From the NCBI RefSeq assembly GCF_028554725.1, contig NC_071670.1, positions 25,414,001 through 25,478,000 of the forward strand: DNA of 64,000 nt, given 5' to 3'. The position numbers and the translations under genes were made by a program. Below the pieces are notes generated by a model, which was not told the origin of the DNA, made no database searches, and saw only the letters and a program-made list of their open reading frames with translations. This DNA is from Zeugodacus cucurbitae. Lineage: Eukaryota; Arthropoda; Insecta; Diptera; Tephritidae. Below, piece by piece: positions 1 through 15,500 of the stretch; position 1 is the stretch's first letter, and every line of letters begins with the position of its first letter.

Positions 1-208
1 AACGCCTACTAGAGGTCGTAATCAAGTTTATCTCATTGCAAATAAAAAAATCGCATTCGAATTTTCCTCATTTTACTTTTTTAAAATGGACCCACGCAGA
101 AACGTGAAAGTACATACATATGTATGGAAGAATGTGTATAAGTGTGTAAAAACTTATAACTTTTGAAATGTTTGTTTAACCCCGTGCGAAGCCGGAGCGG
201 TCTGCTAG
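1..208 (+). mobile_element. Helitron-like 3' terminal fragment
   Basis: The segment ends in CTAG followed by T, preceded by the GC-rich motif CCGTGCGAAGCCGG. An inverted, diverged copy of the same ~200 bp lies at 8713-8890 and also ends in CTAG next to T. A CTRR 3' end inserted before T with a GC-rich subterminal motif and no target duplication is typical of Helitrons. The 5' part is outside the window. Confidence 0.4.
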
Positions 209-383
209 TATATGTATAAAGTAAATTGAAACCAATAACTTGAAGAAAAGAGAGGTTACTGCTAAAGTGAAGCAACTTAAATTACAAATAATCACAATCA
301 ATTAAGTTGTATGAACTAATAAAATAAGTCAAATACACAATGATATAGAGAAGTTAGAGTTTTAACTATTATTATCTACTTAC

Positions 384-527
384 TTTAATTACACTTTCGT
401 CTTCTGCATAACAGGAACTTTGTAGCGTAACATCAGCTACTTTGCCAGCTTGTGAAACGATAAAAACTTTCATTGCTTGCGCCACTTGACGTCCAGTTAG
501 TACAGCGGTATTGATTAATTCCCAGTT
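384..527 (-). CDS. dtn: dtn exon 6 (last exon in window)
   Basis: The acceptor AG is at 528-529 and the donor GTAAGTAG begins at 383. The 48 codons start NWELINTAVLTGRQVAQAMK and end CYAEDESVIK. This is the most conserved TMEM132 block (LNTAVLTGR, then a V-D-V-T stretch and a conserved cysteine before DExVIKV). Phase 0 at both ends matches exon 5. The next exon lies before base 1. Confidence 0.88.
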
Positions 528-3500
528 CTACGTTTGGTAAGAATTTATATTAATATTTGTGTGTTTTTTCACAAATAAATCTCAAAAACAAAAGTAAGTA
601 TATCAGAGCAATTTAAAGATTTAAGCAGCAATTTTTGTATTCAGAGTATAATTTAATGAAAACAGATATGAACAAGCAAGGTAAGGCTAAGTTCGGGTGC
701 AACCGAACATTTTATACTCTCGCAATTTATTGAAGAAATTTTATTAAGATAACACACAAATTTACCTCTAAATTCGGCATAAAGTTTAATAGAATAACGA
801 AAATCGTCCTATATAGTGTATGAGGGCTGAGGTAATTCCTGAACCGATTTCATTAATTTCACATATTAACCAATACATATATGCAGATTAAAGCAAACCG
901 TATTTTTGAAAAACCTATAATTAGGTATATGGGTGCTAGGAGATGTTATTATCCGATTACATTAAATTATAAGAGAGATTTATCCATATTTTCGGTTAAA
1001 ATTTACCCTTAGGCGCGGAGTTCAACATGTTCGATAACAGGGGCCTTGAAAAGTTATAGTCCGTTTTCGACAATTTTTTCTCAAGTGAAGCCAGACATGA
1101 TATGCACTATTTGTAAAGTTTTATTTCGCTATCTTCATTGGTTTCGTATGTATACATTATAAAGTGAAGGAATCAGATGGAATTCAAAATTGAGTTATAT
1201 GTGAAGTTGTCGTGGTTATGAACCGATATCATCCATTTTTCACATGTGTCATCAGGGTGTCAAAAAGGTATTATGCACCGAATTTCATTGAAATATGTCG
1301 AGTACTTCCTGAAATATGGTTTTTGACCCATAAGTGGGCGATGCCACGCCCATTTTTCATTTTGTAAAAAAATCCTTCTGCTATTTCTTCTGCAAAATTT
1401 AGTGCTTCTGTTAGTGAGTTAACCCACTTTTAGTCATTTTCAACCTAACCTTTGTATGGGAGGTGGGCGTGGTTATTATCCGATTTCTTTCATTTTTGGA
1501 CTGTATAAGGAAACGGATAAAAGAAACGACTGCAGAAAGTTTGGTTTATATAGCTTTACTGGTTTGAGAGTAAAATAACAAAATCCTATTTGAGGGCGGG
1601 GTCACGCCCACTTTTCCAAAAAAATTACATCCAAATGTGCCCCTCCCTAATACGATCCTATCCAAATTTTATTTTCATAACTTTATTTATGGCTTACTTA
1701 TGACACTTTATAGGTTTTTCATTTTCGCCATTTTGTGGGCGTGGCAATGGTCCGATTTTACCCATTTTCGAAAGCAACCTCCTTCGTTAAGATATCTAAA
1801 TTTTTACTCAAGTTATCCGTTGTACGGACAGACGGACGGACGGACGGACAGACATACATCCGGATTTCAACTCGTCTCGTCATCCTGATCATTTCGATAT
1901 ATATAAACCTATATCTAACTCGTTTAGTTTTATGACTTACAAACAACCGTTATGTGAACAAAACTAGAATACTCTCTTAGCAACTTTTGTTGCGAGAGTA
2001 TAAAAAAGTAGGGATCCGAGCAGTTTTCTATTACAATTGTAGAGAGCAGAATCTGAGGGCATTCATCAGCATCTCGATTTAAGGGAACTGTGGAAGGCCA
2101 ACTCAAACTCACTGCGTACCGCTGCAGCCGAAACAATAGGATTGCGGACAGGTCAAAAAAAGAGAAAGCAGACTGCCTATTTTGCATCGTTGCTATCGAT
2201 GTGGGGTAGGGTAGATACCGAGCGAATTACGAGAGTATGAAGGGCTTGAGAAGTTTGCCGACATGGATAATGCTCGATAATGAAAAGATGCAGCGACTTA
2301 CAAAAGGTTTGAAGACCGGAGCATTCACATGTAAGAACCAATGTGGTAATCTGGTCACTGATATCTAACGAATACTGGACATACGATTCAACTACCCGCT
2401 TGAAGAACAATAAAGCGGGGGATCGATTGATGCTGGTCGAGCTATTCTATTGCGCCAAGAAAGAACCGCTTCTTTGCAGAATTTGGTCGGACCAAAACAT
2501 GCCCGACGATTGAAACCTATGTGTGCCAATTAACGTGGTATAAGAATTTATCCTCCTCAATCACCTAAAAGATCCACTTCACATTTAAGCATTCCAGTTA
2601 ATATTGATTCTTCAAGAATATTTAAGGAGATGAGTAAGGACCACAGGTCTAATGTTGCATAATCGATATTATGCACTATATTTGTTTGGAATTGGTCGTG
2701 AAGAGATTAGATACGTATTGATTAAATATGAGATTTTATACAAAAGTGCGTCGTGATACACAGGTGTAACAAATATTAGGCGTGTTTTATGTGACCAGCA
2801 AATTAAGTCATTAGCTTATTTTGTATGGAAGACTTAGCCAGCATAATTATGTTGGCTTGTCATAAGCTATCATAGCTTGTATATTGAACTAGAGACATTG
2901 CCAGTTCATCGCTTTTTTCATTCACAATAGTTTGGTTTTTTTCCAAAAAAAGTAGTTGGCAAAAGCGAGAAACTCCATTTTGACAGATAAAAATGTAAAC
3001 AAACAAACATTTTAAATTATATCGATGTGCAAAATGACAAATACAAACTTTATCCATATTTAATTAGGCCATCCCGGATCTAATAATGATTGTATATTCC
3101 TTAAACGATCAGAATATTATAAAAAAACGGTAACCAAGAGGAAATTTGATTCATAAATTCAACATTTTTTTTCAAATAAATTACATTTCAGCTGAGAGTT
3201 TGAGCCCGCATTGCCAACACAATTCATTTTTAAGCGAAGATATGAAATAAGCTAAATGCGTGATTTACCTATTAGCTAGTGGTGGCCAAATAAAACACGC
3301 CTATTATTAACATATCTATATTTTTACTCAAATTATCGCATGCTAATGGCCGAATGGACAGACACACGAACATTTCGACTAATATTATAAATATAAAGTT
3401 GGATCAAATTGCACAAATGGTGCACAAAATTTCCTTAAATTTCAATAAACCGGTTCAATAGATATAGAGGGACTAGCAAATGCCCATCTCCAAAATATAC

Positions 3501-6500
3501 ATTAATTTTTAAATACAAAACCATTCAATTACCTTTGCCATTGGTAATACTGCTTGTATATCGTCTTTATTGATTTCCAATTTCGTTGTTAGTCGTTTCT
3601 TGGATTCATCAGCCACAGTACTACTCGAAATCTGGTTTTTCGATTTGTCAGGTTTATTCACATACGAAACATACCAAACTATTTTTCCACCATCCAATAT
3701 ATCTACTACTCCATCGCCAAGTTCAAGCAGCCAAGAAAATACTTCAACAGAACTACACAAACGATCACAAAAAATAAATAATTATATACATATGTATATC
3801 TATCTCTAATACCCCTCTGCAACTAATCGGATTTTTTAACTTTGAACTTATATTTAATATATGTATATGTGTTTGTATATATAATTAATTGTCAATTAAG
3901 GAAGGACTAATTTCGAATGTAACCGAATATTTTATACTTAAGACACAATGTGACCAATATATTCGGCATAAAGTCGACTAGAATAACGGAAATCAGTATA
4001 TATAGTATAGGGAAGCCGGAGTAATTCCTTAATTACAATATTTTACGTTTATTTAACTTAGCACAACCGGATGTTTGAAATCTGTATGCGAAGTACATGT
4101 CACATTTTAACAGCATTTTTTTTTTGTTTTTCTTTTTATATCTTCATTGGCGAAGAAATCCGATGGGATTGAATATTGTGGTACAAGGACAGTAGGCGTG
4201 GTTATAATCCGATTTTATCCATTTTTTTGCTTCATAATGAAGTGCCTGAAGGAAATGACTCCTTCGGGTTTTTAACGCCAAATAGAATGGTATTTACAAC
4301 ATAACTAATAGATGTCATAAAACTAATTTGGTAAACCATTACACAAATAAAATTTATGAAGTTCTTGTCGACAAAGGTGGCACAACCCATTACTTATTTA
4401 TGTTTAAAATATTATAATTATAAATTAAAAATTTTACGTTTGACTTTTGATATGAAATAAACGTTAAACATTTAGTTAGGATAGGGAGCGCTATCCTGAT
4501 GACCCAATTTTCGTTAGCCAATTTTTGCACTGTTTTGGTTTTTAATTCAGTAAAATATTATAATGAATCGTATTGTGCCCTTTCCTAGCTTATTTTGAGG
4601 CAAATTGCTTAAAGTATGTTAGAAAAAAATGTGTAACTCTAACTCAAATCTATGGATAATATTTGGTATCAACCAAGCATACTTGGGAGCGCTATCCTGA
4701 TGACGGGCAGTGCATATACAACACTATATGTATTAGTTTTAGGTGTAAGAAACAACCGTTAAGTAAATAAAACTATTATACACTGTGTAACATGTTAAAA
4801 AGCATAAACACATATGTTATATAAAAAGTTGCATCTTTTATCCCAAATATTTATTAGGTGCGTTAAAACACGCTTCCAAATTAAGCTGAAAGTTTGTAAT
4901 TCAAGCAGGAAATCCTTGCCTAATTCTATATCTACATAAGTATGTAAGATTTAAACAACGTCATGCTAAGTTCAGATTAAGCTAAATATTTAATATTCGC
5001 ACAGTTTCCAAGTATTGAAGGCTTCAGGAATATTCCTAGGATTATGCAAAATTTCAGTTAAGCTCAATTTTATTATTTCCCATGGTGTTTTTCAAAAGTG
5101 TTTCTCAGGTCCACCATCTAAAATGCAAATGCAGAAGTTAAGTAATTTAAACCTTATTGAGTTCAGCGAGTTCTAAATAATGTGTGTACTTCACCAAGCA
5201 GAACATAGATAATGTCATACTGATATAATTCCATATCGTGGTCAGCTTTTCTAAAGTAAAGGCAAATCCTGTTATAGTTGCCAGAACAAGCTATAATTCA
5301 GTAGCTCTACACACCTTCACCTTGTATAAACAATTAGATTAGTTTTAAGTGGGACAATCAATAAATATAATACAGTGATCCCCGCTTAAGTACATTCAAG
5401 TGCTTTTCCCCGGTTAAGTGTCTCTAAAGTCTTGAATGTTAAGAAGGGGCACTTAAGCGGGGATTACTGTATAATCTGTAAAAAATTAAACATAAATATT
5501 GGAAACAACCATTTTAGTAAGCATATCTTATAAAACTTGTCGGATTCAAATAATATTTAACTCACCTGGTGTCGATACTTGTATTTTTCATATCATTGAT
5601 AATCTCAGCAGATACTTCAGTTTCTTTTTTGTACGCAGTGACTCGAGCAGTGGTGTGTTTAGGATTTTCTTTTTCAATTGATATGCTCCAAAAATCGGTA
5701 GATGTTGTAGCACCCAAAATTTTTATACCCGCTTTTACGCGCGCTCTTATAGTAAAGGAGGATATGGCAATATCTTGCGTTTGATGAAAAATTACTGGCA
5801 CATATATTTTTGACATTGGATATAAAGTATTTTGAGGTAAAAGTAACGTCAGTTGTTCATCAATACGAATTTCTTTAAATTGTACTGAAGCAGCGACAAG
5901 TGGAATATGAGCGAATATTGTCAAAGGTTGGATTTGGACTTTAGGCTCACATTGTTCAGAGTTACGTGGCGAAGGCTCAAATACGCTGTATGAAGCTTGC
6001 ATCACTCTGTGCGGAAGTTTCTGGGAAGTTCTACTACTTCCCGTGACTAATGGATATCCTGGCCACCATACAGAAGGAATGATTACCTAACGTTATATAC
6101 AAATTATTAATAATACAAAAACAGTTCGTGGAATGTGAAGCATAATACAATTTGGGTTAACAATAAAACAAATAATACTATTAAAGCTTCAATTGTAGAA
6201 CACACTATCCAAAATCCAAATCTATTAAACTTAGATCTTGATTATAGTACCAATTATTATCTCATAGAAAAGAATCTAATTATATTATTCAAATATGTTT
6301 AATTATTTTAAACGCTGTCAATACTGCTCATATTTGATTTTAACTTAAAGTAATTGTATTTGGGTAATTTTTATTTTAAAATATTTTATTATCCTAAATA
6401 TACACGTTATAAAAAATGGGTTTTAATTTTTCCGCAGTTTTGTAAAATAGTATGAAAACAAAACGATAAAAGGAATGTTTGGACAAGTCAATATTTTCAA

Positions 6501-9500
6501 TAACTAAAAAGTACACCAAAATTTCTAATAAATAATTTCCCTGATTAATATACTCATATGGGCTTACCTCAGCAACACAAACATTATCTTCACCTTCAGG
6601 CATGCAACGGCCTTTTAACGGAATTTGATTGCCCAAAGAAATGTGCAGCAAAACGCAAATCCTTTGCCTTTGAAGATGTCCACCTGGATCAGTACCTGCA
6701 TGGAAAAGTACTCGCAATACTGGTGAGTCACGCGAAACTGTTGGTTTTATTAAATGAGCTGATATATCCAAGTGCATATTAGTTTGCTGCAATTCAATAA
6801 GTGCCGCTGTGGTGTTCTGAAAGAAAAAATAAAACATTTAATTATTTCACAACTTTTATAAGAGAATACACTATAAAAGCTAGGAAACAGTACCCAATTA
6901 AACACTTATGCCCGGTTTCACAGTCAGTGCTTAGGTTGTGCTTAAGATAAAACAGAAATATTGCGTTTTACAGTTCATACTTAAGTTCTGCTTAAGTACA
7001 GAAAATGGGAGACTTAAGCAGTGCTTAAGTAACAGCTGATTTTTGTTTTGAATATTGACTTATTTGTCAAAAAAATAAAATAAAAATTATTTGTTGAAAT
7101 TTTTTTTGGAATTTCTTGCATTCAATGACGATTATATTCTTTCCGGCGAGTTGCAATAGGTGCCCCCACTCGCTTGCGGTGAAATTCGGTGTCATTTTAT
7201 TGGTTCCATCCATTTCCCAGATTCTAAATTTATTCGTCGCAAAGTTATTTTTCATCAACAAAAATTTCAATTTGTCAGATGGTATTTGTAAAGAAATGTT
7301 TTTCATTGTGCTGCCACATATCATAATAGAATTTTATAGAAAATAGGCATCGACTGTGAAACGCAAATGACTACTCAGTCCACAACAATGCTTAGCTAAG
7401 ATTTTATTTGGGCACAACTTAAGTACGAACTGTGAAACCGGGCATTAATAAATTATAAACATTAAAGTCTAAATCCTATCCGAAATTTTCTCTTTATTTT
7501 TATACTCTCTCAACAAAGTAGCTAAAGAGACTATAATAATTTTGTTCACATAACGGTTGTTTGTAAGTCCTAAAACTAAACGAGTTAGATATAAGGTTGT
7601 GAATACCAAAGTGATCAGGGTGACGAATGAAGTTCAAATCCGGATGTCTGTTCGCCCGTCCGTGCAAGGTATAACTCGAGTAAAAATTGAGATATCTTAA
7701 TGAAACTTGGAACATTTGTTTCTTGGCACCATAAGAAGGTTAAGTTCGAAGATGTGCGGAATCAGACCACTGCCACGCCCACAAAATGGCTATAACCGAA
7801 AACGTATAAAGAGCTATAACTAAGCCATAAATTAAGCTATGAAAGTGAAATTTGGTACAAAGGATTGTTCTAGGAAGGGGCATGTTTGGTTATAATTTTT
7901 TTGGGAAAGTGGGCGTGACCCCGCCCCCTACTAAGATTTTTGTACATATCTCGTAAACAACTAAAGCAGTCGTTTTCTTCAGGCATTTCCTTATACAGTC
8001 CAAAAATGGAGGAAATCGGATTATAACCACGCCCACTTCCCATACAAAGGTTATGTTGAAAACTACTAAAAATGCTTTAATTCAGTGAGGAAAACCACCA
8101 GAAACCTTAAATTTCATTATAAAGAAGGTACAGAAGGGCTGCACTCAAAATGGTATACAAAATTTTAAACGGCCGTGGTTCCACTCACTTCTGCTCAAAA
8201 ACCATATTTTCGAAACTACACGACCAATTTCAATGAAATTCGGTACATAATATCTTCTTGTCTTCGCAATGATATGTTATGAAAATAATCAAAATCGATT
8301 CCCAACCACACCTACTTCCCATATACAAAAACTTTGAAGTCGATCTGAATCATTTACTTTACATAACATTTTAACTTTACATTTCATATAAAGTAAGCAC
8401 TAGTGAAGATATCGGAACAGTACTTTGCACTACTACATTTACAGTGTGGCATCGCCCCTCTTAAAATCGCCAAAATCGCACCATAAGTATTCAAGGCCCC
8501 ATATATCGAATATGATGACCTCAGTAGAAAATATAGGTAAGTCTGTCAGATATTTTGAAGAAATTCAGAGGGAATATTTTTCTTCCAATAATATGTCTCC
8601 GTGCCAAAAATGAGTGAAATCGGGTCATAACTTTCCCTAGCTTCCATATACCTAATGTTAGAGTTCACAACTTTCAATGGGCTTTCAGACTTTAGTCAAA
8701 TTATTAATACGACTAGAAGACCGGTCCGGCTTCGCACGGGTTTATACAAACATTTCAAAAGTTATAAGTTTTTACACACTTATTCTCACTCTCCCATACA
8801 AATGTATGTAGTTACCCGTTTATTGCGAACATTAAATTATATTTTATTTGCAATGAGCTAAAACTTGATTAAGACCTCTACTCTTTGGTGTCCGTTGTCT
8901 TTCTCTCTGATTAAGAAGGTGTTGGCAACGCTCCTAGTGCGAGCTTGTATATTTCTAATATTTTGTTCTTCACGTACTTGGTAGGTTTTGAAATTTTGTT
9001 CAGCAAGCAACTGCGAGGGCTCATTACTCGACACTATGCCACGCGATTGCGATGCGAAGAGAACGACTTGCAAGACGATTTTCAGTTTCAGATTAAGATT
9101 CTCCATCACGGAGTCTTTTTGATACCCTCACCTGGGAACTATTTCCAGAAAGTTGATTTTAGCAATAAATATAGCCTATGTTACTCGGTGTAGCTTACCA
9201 ATGGTGAAAAAATTTTTGAAATTGGCCCAGTAGTCTTTCTTTTTTATAATAACAGTATAGATTAAATAAGTAAATTGCAAGAATATAAAAAGTTTGGTTA
9301 CACCTTTCCTTACATGTTTATAATCGGCCTAGTCATTGGCTAGGATAAAGGAGGTGAGCACTTCAGCCAAGTAAGGGTATTATAATATATGTGTATAGTA
9401 TATAATATATAATATTAGTCCACGGTTTCAAAAGCATTTAAAGTTTTGGATGCTCACCAATAACTGCAACAGAAAATATTTTGGATGAGATCCCTACAAC

Positions 9501-12500
9501 AAGTAGCACTAACAAGCCTAAAATTTATTCTTCATCATATCCCCTCTGGCCAAGCGATGGAAACTAATTGTAGATGCTGATATACAACCCACATAAAAAG
9601 AACAAAACAAACAAAATGGCTTACAGAACAAACCACGATACAAAAAAATAATATATCCAAGAACACTACGACAAAAGTTCAAAATATTTCTTTTTAATGA
9701 CTTTTTACGTTTTTTCTACTTAGAAAATTATTTTCGTATCGAATTCAATGCGGAATTAATAATGATTAGGCTCCATAAATTTTTTTATTTTAAAATTAGT
9801 TATAGCGTGGGTGCTTTGTATTATATTTTTCTCACATTGAGCAACTCACGATATTTAACATAAAATACAAATATTTTTCGTTAATTATTTTTGTCAGCAT
9901 CTATAAAGAATTATTTTTAATTTTTCAGTTTGATGTGATTTAAAAGCGTGTTCTCCAGTTTTTAAACTATATTTATATTCAATGCACTTATGGAATTTTT
10001 CTATATTTGCTAAATTAGCATAATTGCTAAATAATAATAACAATTGAAAACTTTAAACCGCTTTCCTGAACAGTCGACTTTTTTGAGTTGTGACACTATT
10101 CATGTAAATTAGCGATATGTACTCAAACAATGTCAACTCAAATGAGTTGAAATACTGCGTATAGCTAAATACAAAGTTAGAATTATATTGCATTAAGTTT
10201 TGCTTATACCTGCAATACCGAACAACATAAATTGCGCCATCAAAAAGAATTAAACACTCAAGTCCAGAACGTTTAGGCGTGTTTTGTCTACAACGTCGAC
10301 GTTATAGACTCAAAAATATTGAAACCTTACGGGTATTTTCACCAATTTCTACTCAAAGCAAACCTAGATTCGAAAATATATCTATCAAATACAATTTTAA
10401 CTAACAAATTTGGGATTTCTCTTATTAGTTGTCCTGTTGCATATTTAATTAAGAAATTACAAATATAGTTTAAAAAATAAAAAACACGCTTTTAACCATA
10501 TAAAATTAAAAATAATACTGATATAAGTAGAAAATAACAATATTTAAATAAAGTTTTGCCAACACCAGTAATCCTGGTCAACAAATTATTTATTTCTTCT
10601 TTTACATACATAAATATAAGTAAGTTTATATATATATATCAATATAGTATTTTAGTACATTTTAATAGGGAACACTTAAAAACATGCATTTAATTTATAT
10701 ACTTACATTCAGATTACTGTTTTGATTATCCAGTACATCAGGAACAATATATCGAGCTGGAACAGTTTGCTTTGTTGAAAATGGCCCATAGCTGGCTCTA
10801 ATGGACACGGGTTGGGTCGTTTGAACTACCGTAAAACGATCAATTGATAATACTGAATCATGTATGTGTGATTTACTTGAAGTTGCGTTTAAGGATTTAA
10901 TTGATATTTCTGGTGCAATTGGCGGTTGACGTGTATGTTTTAAGAAAAAACCACTCTCGGCTGACTCGAAATGAACTTCTACACATAAGCCAAGATCTAA
11001 AAAAAAAATTAAGATTATATACGTCTTATTTACAACGTTATTCAGTAACAACTTCTTATGTACCAGTTATGAATGCGTTCAGTGGTCAATTCAAACGAAT
11101 AATTGAAGGAAACCTTCTTATAAGCACAAATTATATTTGTATTAAATCGTTTTGTAAAAAACATAAAATCAGCAAAATGACGAAGCAATTTACAACATTT
11201 TGTAAATAATTTACTGAAAACTACCTATTGAGTGAATGTATTGCACAATTAATTTTTTTTTACAAATTACGTTTTAAAAAATTTTAATAATTGCTTTGCC
11301 CAGTCAACTTAGGGTCAACCCACACCGGATTATTTAAAAACGCCTTTCTACAACAGTCCATAGCTTCATCTGGGCCAATCCACAACATACAAGACGAAAC
11401 AAAAAGGCATGTTCGACCCTTGACTTGTACGAAGAGATGTTGTCGAACTTCTTATGTATGTTCATACAGCCGACGCACACCAAATGCGAAAAAATTTGTC
11501 TTAACTCGTTTTTGTTGTCGAACAATACATGCTGAGCTATAGCGCAACCCACCCGAATGAAACAATACAAACAAAGCAAGACAAGACTGAAAAACGCGTT
11601 TCGTCGCTTATCGCTGCACCGTTGTTCTTCAGAGACAAAAATGCATTTTATTTCTGTTTTCATTTACTTTAATTTCAATTTAAAATAGATATTGACGCGA
11701 AAAATAGTATTATTAGGGTCAAACCACACCGCAACAGTCAAACACGTATTTCTACAACTGCCCATTGCTTCATATGGGCCAACCCACACCGAACAAGACG
11801 AAACAAAAAGGCATGTTCGATCATTGACTTGTTCGAAGAGATGTGGTCGAACATAGCACACAATTTTTTGTAATTGAAGGCAGCACAAAACAAAGTGAAG
11901 TGAACAAGTTTGAAGTTCTTTAAAAACTCTTTCGAAGGATTCCAGCAACCCAACTAATATTTTTAATGTTGACCTATTGACATTCATCAATCTTTCGGGC
12001 CCTTTCTCGCTTAATATAGTGTTAACCGCCACTCAATTATCGTCGATAGATTTCAGCATTGCGTAGTTTGAGTTCCACCTTGTTGGGCATGAACTCTTAT
12101 GCTGCAAATTAGCTTTCTTGAAGTACCTTACAATTTTTTTGCATGTCGTCACTGTTTCGTCTAGATCCGTTGTTTCTGTAAATGATCGTTCTAAACAATT
12201 ATTTAAAAGATGGCTGCTGCAGTTAAGCCTGATGTTGTTTTCTAATGCTTTTATAATGTTTCTGCCCCTATCTGTTACAAATATGATCTCCTCAATGTTT
12301 TCAATATTAAATTTTGAAAATACACTTTTAATTTTAGTTGAAATGTTTTCTGCGGTGCTTTTCTCTGATTCCATTGACTTAAGACCCAAAATTAAGTTCC
12401 AAAGAACGTTGTTTTTTTGATAATGAATTGTGATAACCAAGAAGTTTTGTTGTAGATATTGGTCAGACCACATATCGACGGTGGCAGCTAATCCTGAAGT

Positions 12501-15500
12501 ATCTGCAGCTATTTTAATTTCCGATGATATCTATTTTTTCTTCAGAGTATTTGTGGACTTTTCGACTTAACTTAGTCCAACAAGGCAGCAAGTCATCCAC
12601 ATCTATGTCATCCCCATAGGCGGCACCAATTTTGATAAAAAAACTGCATCATGCTTTTAAATCCGGGCCCGGCTACTGATGAAAACAGTTGACAATCTTG
12701 GACAATCCATTGACTGCATTTTTTAATAGCTTCTGCTTTGTCTGTTGCCGACGCTTTCGACACTTCTCTTGGTTGCCTTAATGTCATACAACATTTATGC
12801 CGAGACAAGTTTGATGTGTGGCCAGCCACAAATTTCAGCACTTTTCGGCAGGTGCTGCAAAATACCTACCCTTCCACGGCACTTTCGTCTTCCTTAACAA
12901 TGGAAAATAAAATGTTCCATATAACACTTCCCTTATTTTTTTGTGTTAAAGTGTACGTTCCACAATCAATTGTCTTTTTACAGAGTCCGGCGTTTCAGTC
13001 ATTTTGCTTATTCCTTTTAAGGCAACAATTTACAACTGAAATCAAGCGACTACAAAACAAACCAGCGATGCCAATGCCCTGCTCATGCAAAAAAGTTGAA
13101 GACACTCGGTCTCATAACTGTAAAACATGAGTGTTTCGCTCACAGCCCATTTTTGCGCATTCCTTTTTGTGATCTATGGTTGCTGTTCGCAAACGAAGAT
13201 ATAGGGAACAACGGGGGAACGAGATATAGGGTTATATATACCAAAGTGATCAGGGTGAAGAGTGGAGTTCAAATCCGGATGTCTGTCTGTCCGTCCGTCC
13301 GTCAATTAAGATATCTTGATGAAACTTGGCGCTCTTGTTTCTTGGCACCATAGGAAGGTTGCTTTCGAAGGGTAAAATCGGATCCCGCCACGCCCACAAA
13401 ATTGCGAAAACCGAAAACACATAAAGTGCCACTTTGTATAGTTTGTACAAAAGATCGACCTATGAGGGGGGCATATTTTTTATTATAAACCCAAACGATT
13501 ACCGTCCTCCCGCCCAACCGACGCGTGGGGCGCAGTCCGCAAACGAGCGGAATTTGCCGAGTCTAGAAAGGCAAGAGAATTTTAAGCGTCCAGTTCTCAA
13601 ACTGCTCAGCTACTGAAAGAAACATTTCAACAACTGAGATTTAAAATTTATAAAAACAAAAAGTTAAAAATTTCTGAATATTACTTATTAATAGAAGACA
13701 AAATAGTTTTTTTGATGCTAAAGATTGAGTCAGATGGCTCAAATGTGCTGGAATGAGAATTAAAATCATGACATATTCTGCGGAATGGTTCGTTTAACTC
13801 AAAATTTGTTCTAGAAGATTTTAGAAGTAATGGTCTAAACTGCCTAGATGAACGCAATGGGACATTAAACTTAATATCAGACAAAAGGAAGAATTAAAAT
13901 TTAGTTTAGGATCCATAGTAACTCCTAAATCAACAAAGCTAAAAACTTGCTCTAAATTGAAATTATTTATTACATATGGAGAATGGTCAACAGATCTACG
14001 AGAAAATCACATCGTTTTACATTTTTTAAGAAACAGTGGCATATCATTTTTTTAGCTGAATTATTTAAATCCGATTGTAACTCAGTCCTTTGGTTATAAG
14101 AAGTATATGACTTAAAAACATCATCCGCATATAACAAAATTTCTGAAAACTTAATTACGAAAGATATATCATTGATGAACAACAAGGACAGAATCGAACC
14201 GAGATGACTACCTTGTGGAACGCCTGAAGGAACACTGATTGAATCGGATAAAGTATTATTAAATAAAACTTGTTGTTTTCTATTAGTAAGATATGAGCAT
14301 ACCCATTCAAGAAGTCTTGGTTGAAAACCAAGAAGATCCAGTTTTTGCAAAAGAATTGAGTGGTTTACTCTATCGAATGCTTTACTAATATATAACATCA
14401 GTATTCTTATTATCCCTAAAACCCATTGACACATGGTTTACGAATTCAAGCAAAGGTATTATAAAAGAGTTTTTCCCACATTGACGGAAAATACCTTGTT
14501 TAAGAGATAGGTTGAAAAGCTTAGTTAAGGGCAGATAGATATATTTTCAACAAATTTTAAGGAAACTTGAGAGAATCATATCAGGGCCATATTTAAACGC
14601 ATTTTTTAAATTAACTAAATAATTTAAGACATCTGTTTCAGAAATAATTGGTGTATTAATTACAATACTCGGACATAACACTTGATGATATGGCACATTC
14701 ATAGGGGAGTTTGTACAATAATTGGATTTGAAGAATTCTGCAAACATATTAGAAATAATATAATTGTCACATGACATTTTTGATTTATATATCATCGCGG
14801 ACGGAAAATTAGATATCATACGTTTGGAGTTAACGAAACCATAAAATAATTTCGGATTACGAATAATATTATTTTTTACTTTGATTATGTAGTTTTTATA
14901 ACATTTGAGGTTAAGTTTCGCAAACTGTCGACGGAATTTAGAATATTTTAAATAGTCAACAAGAGCTCCAGTTTTTTATAAAGTTTAAAAGCTCGAGCTT
15001 TTCTATTTTTTAATTTACATAGCTCATTCGAATACCACAAATTTGAGCTTTTTCTTTGGGTAACAAATCATTTCGGAACAAATCTTTCAAAAATATTAAA
15101 AATTGTTTTATTAAAATGTGATACATTTAATTCAATATTACCACTGTAATCACGCCAAGTCAATTTAGAAAGTTCACAATTAATCTATTTGGATGTAATT
15201 TTTTTGGAGAAGTGGGCGTGGCCCAGCCCCTACTAAGTTTTCTGTAAAATCGGATTATAATCACGCCCACCTCCCATACAAAGGTTATGTTAAAAACTAC
15301 TAAAAATGGTTTAATTCAGTAAGGGAAAACAAAGATGTTACAGAAGGGACTGTACTCAAATTGGTATACAAAAGTTGAAATGGGAGTGCCTCCTCCCACT
15401 TATGGGTCAAAAACCATATCTCCGAAACTACTCGACCAATTTCGATGAAATTCGGTTCGTAGTATTTTCCTGGCATCCTAATGATATGTTGTGAAAATAT

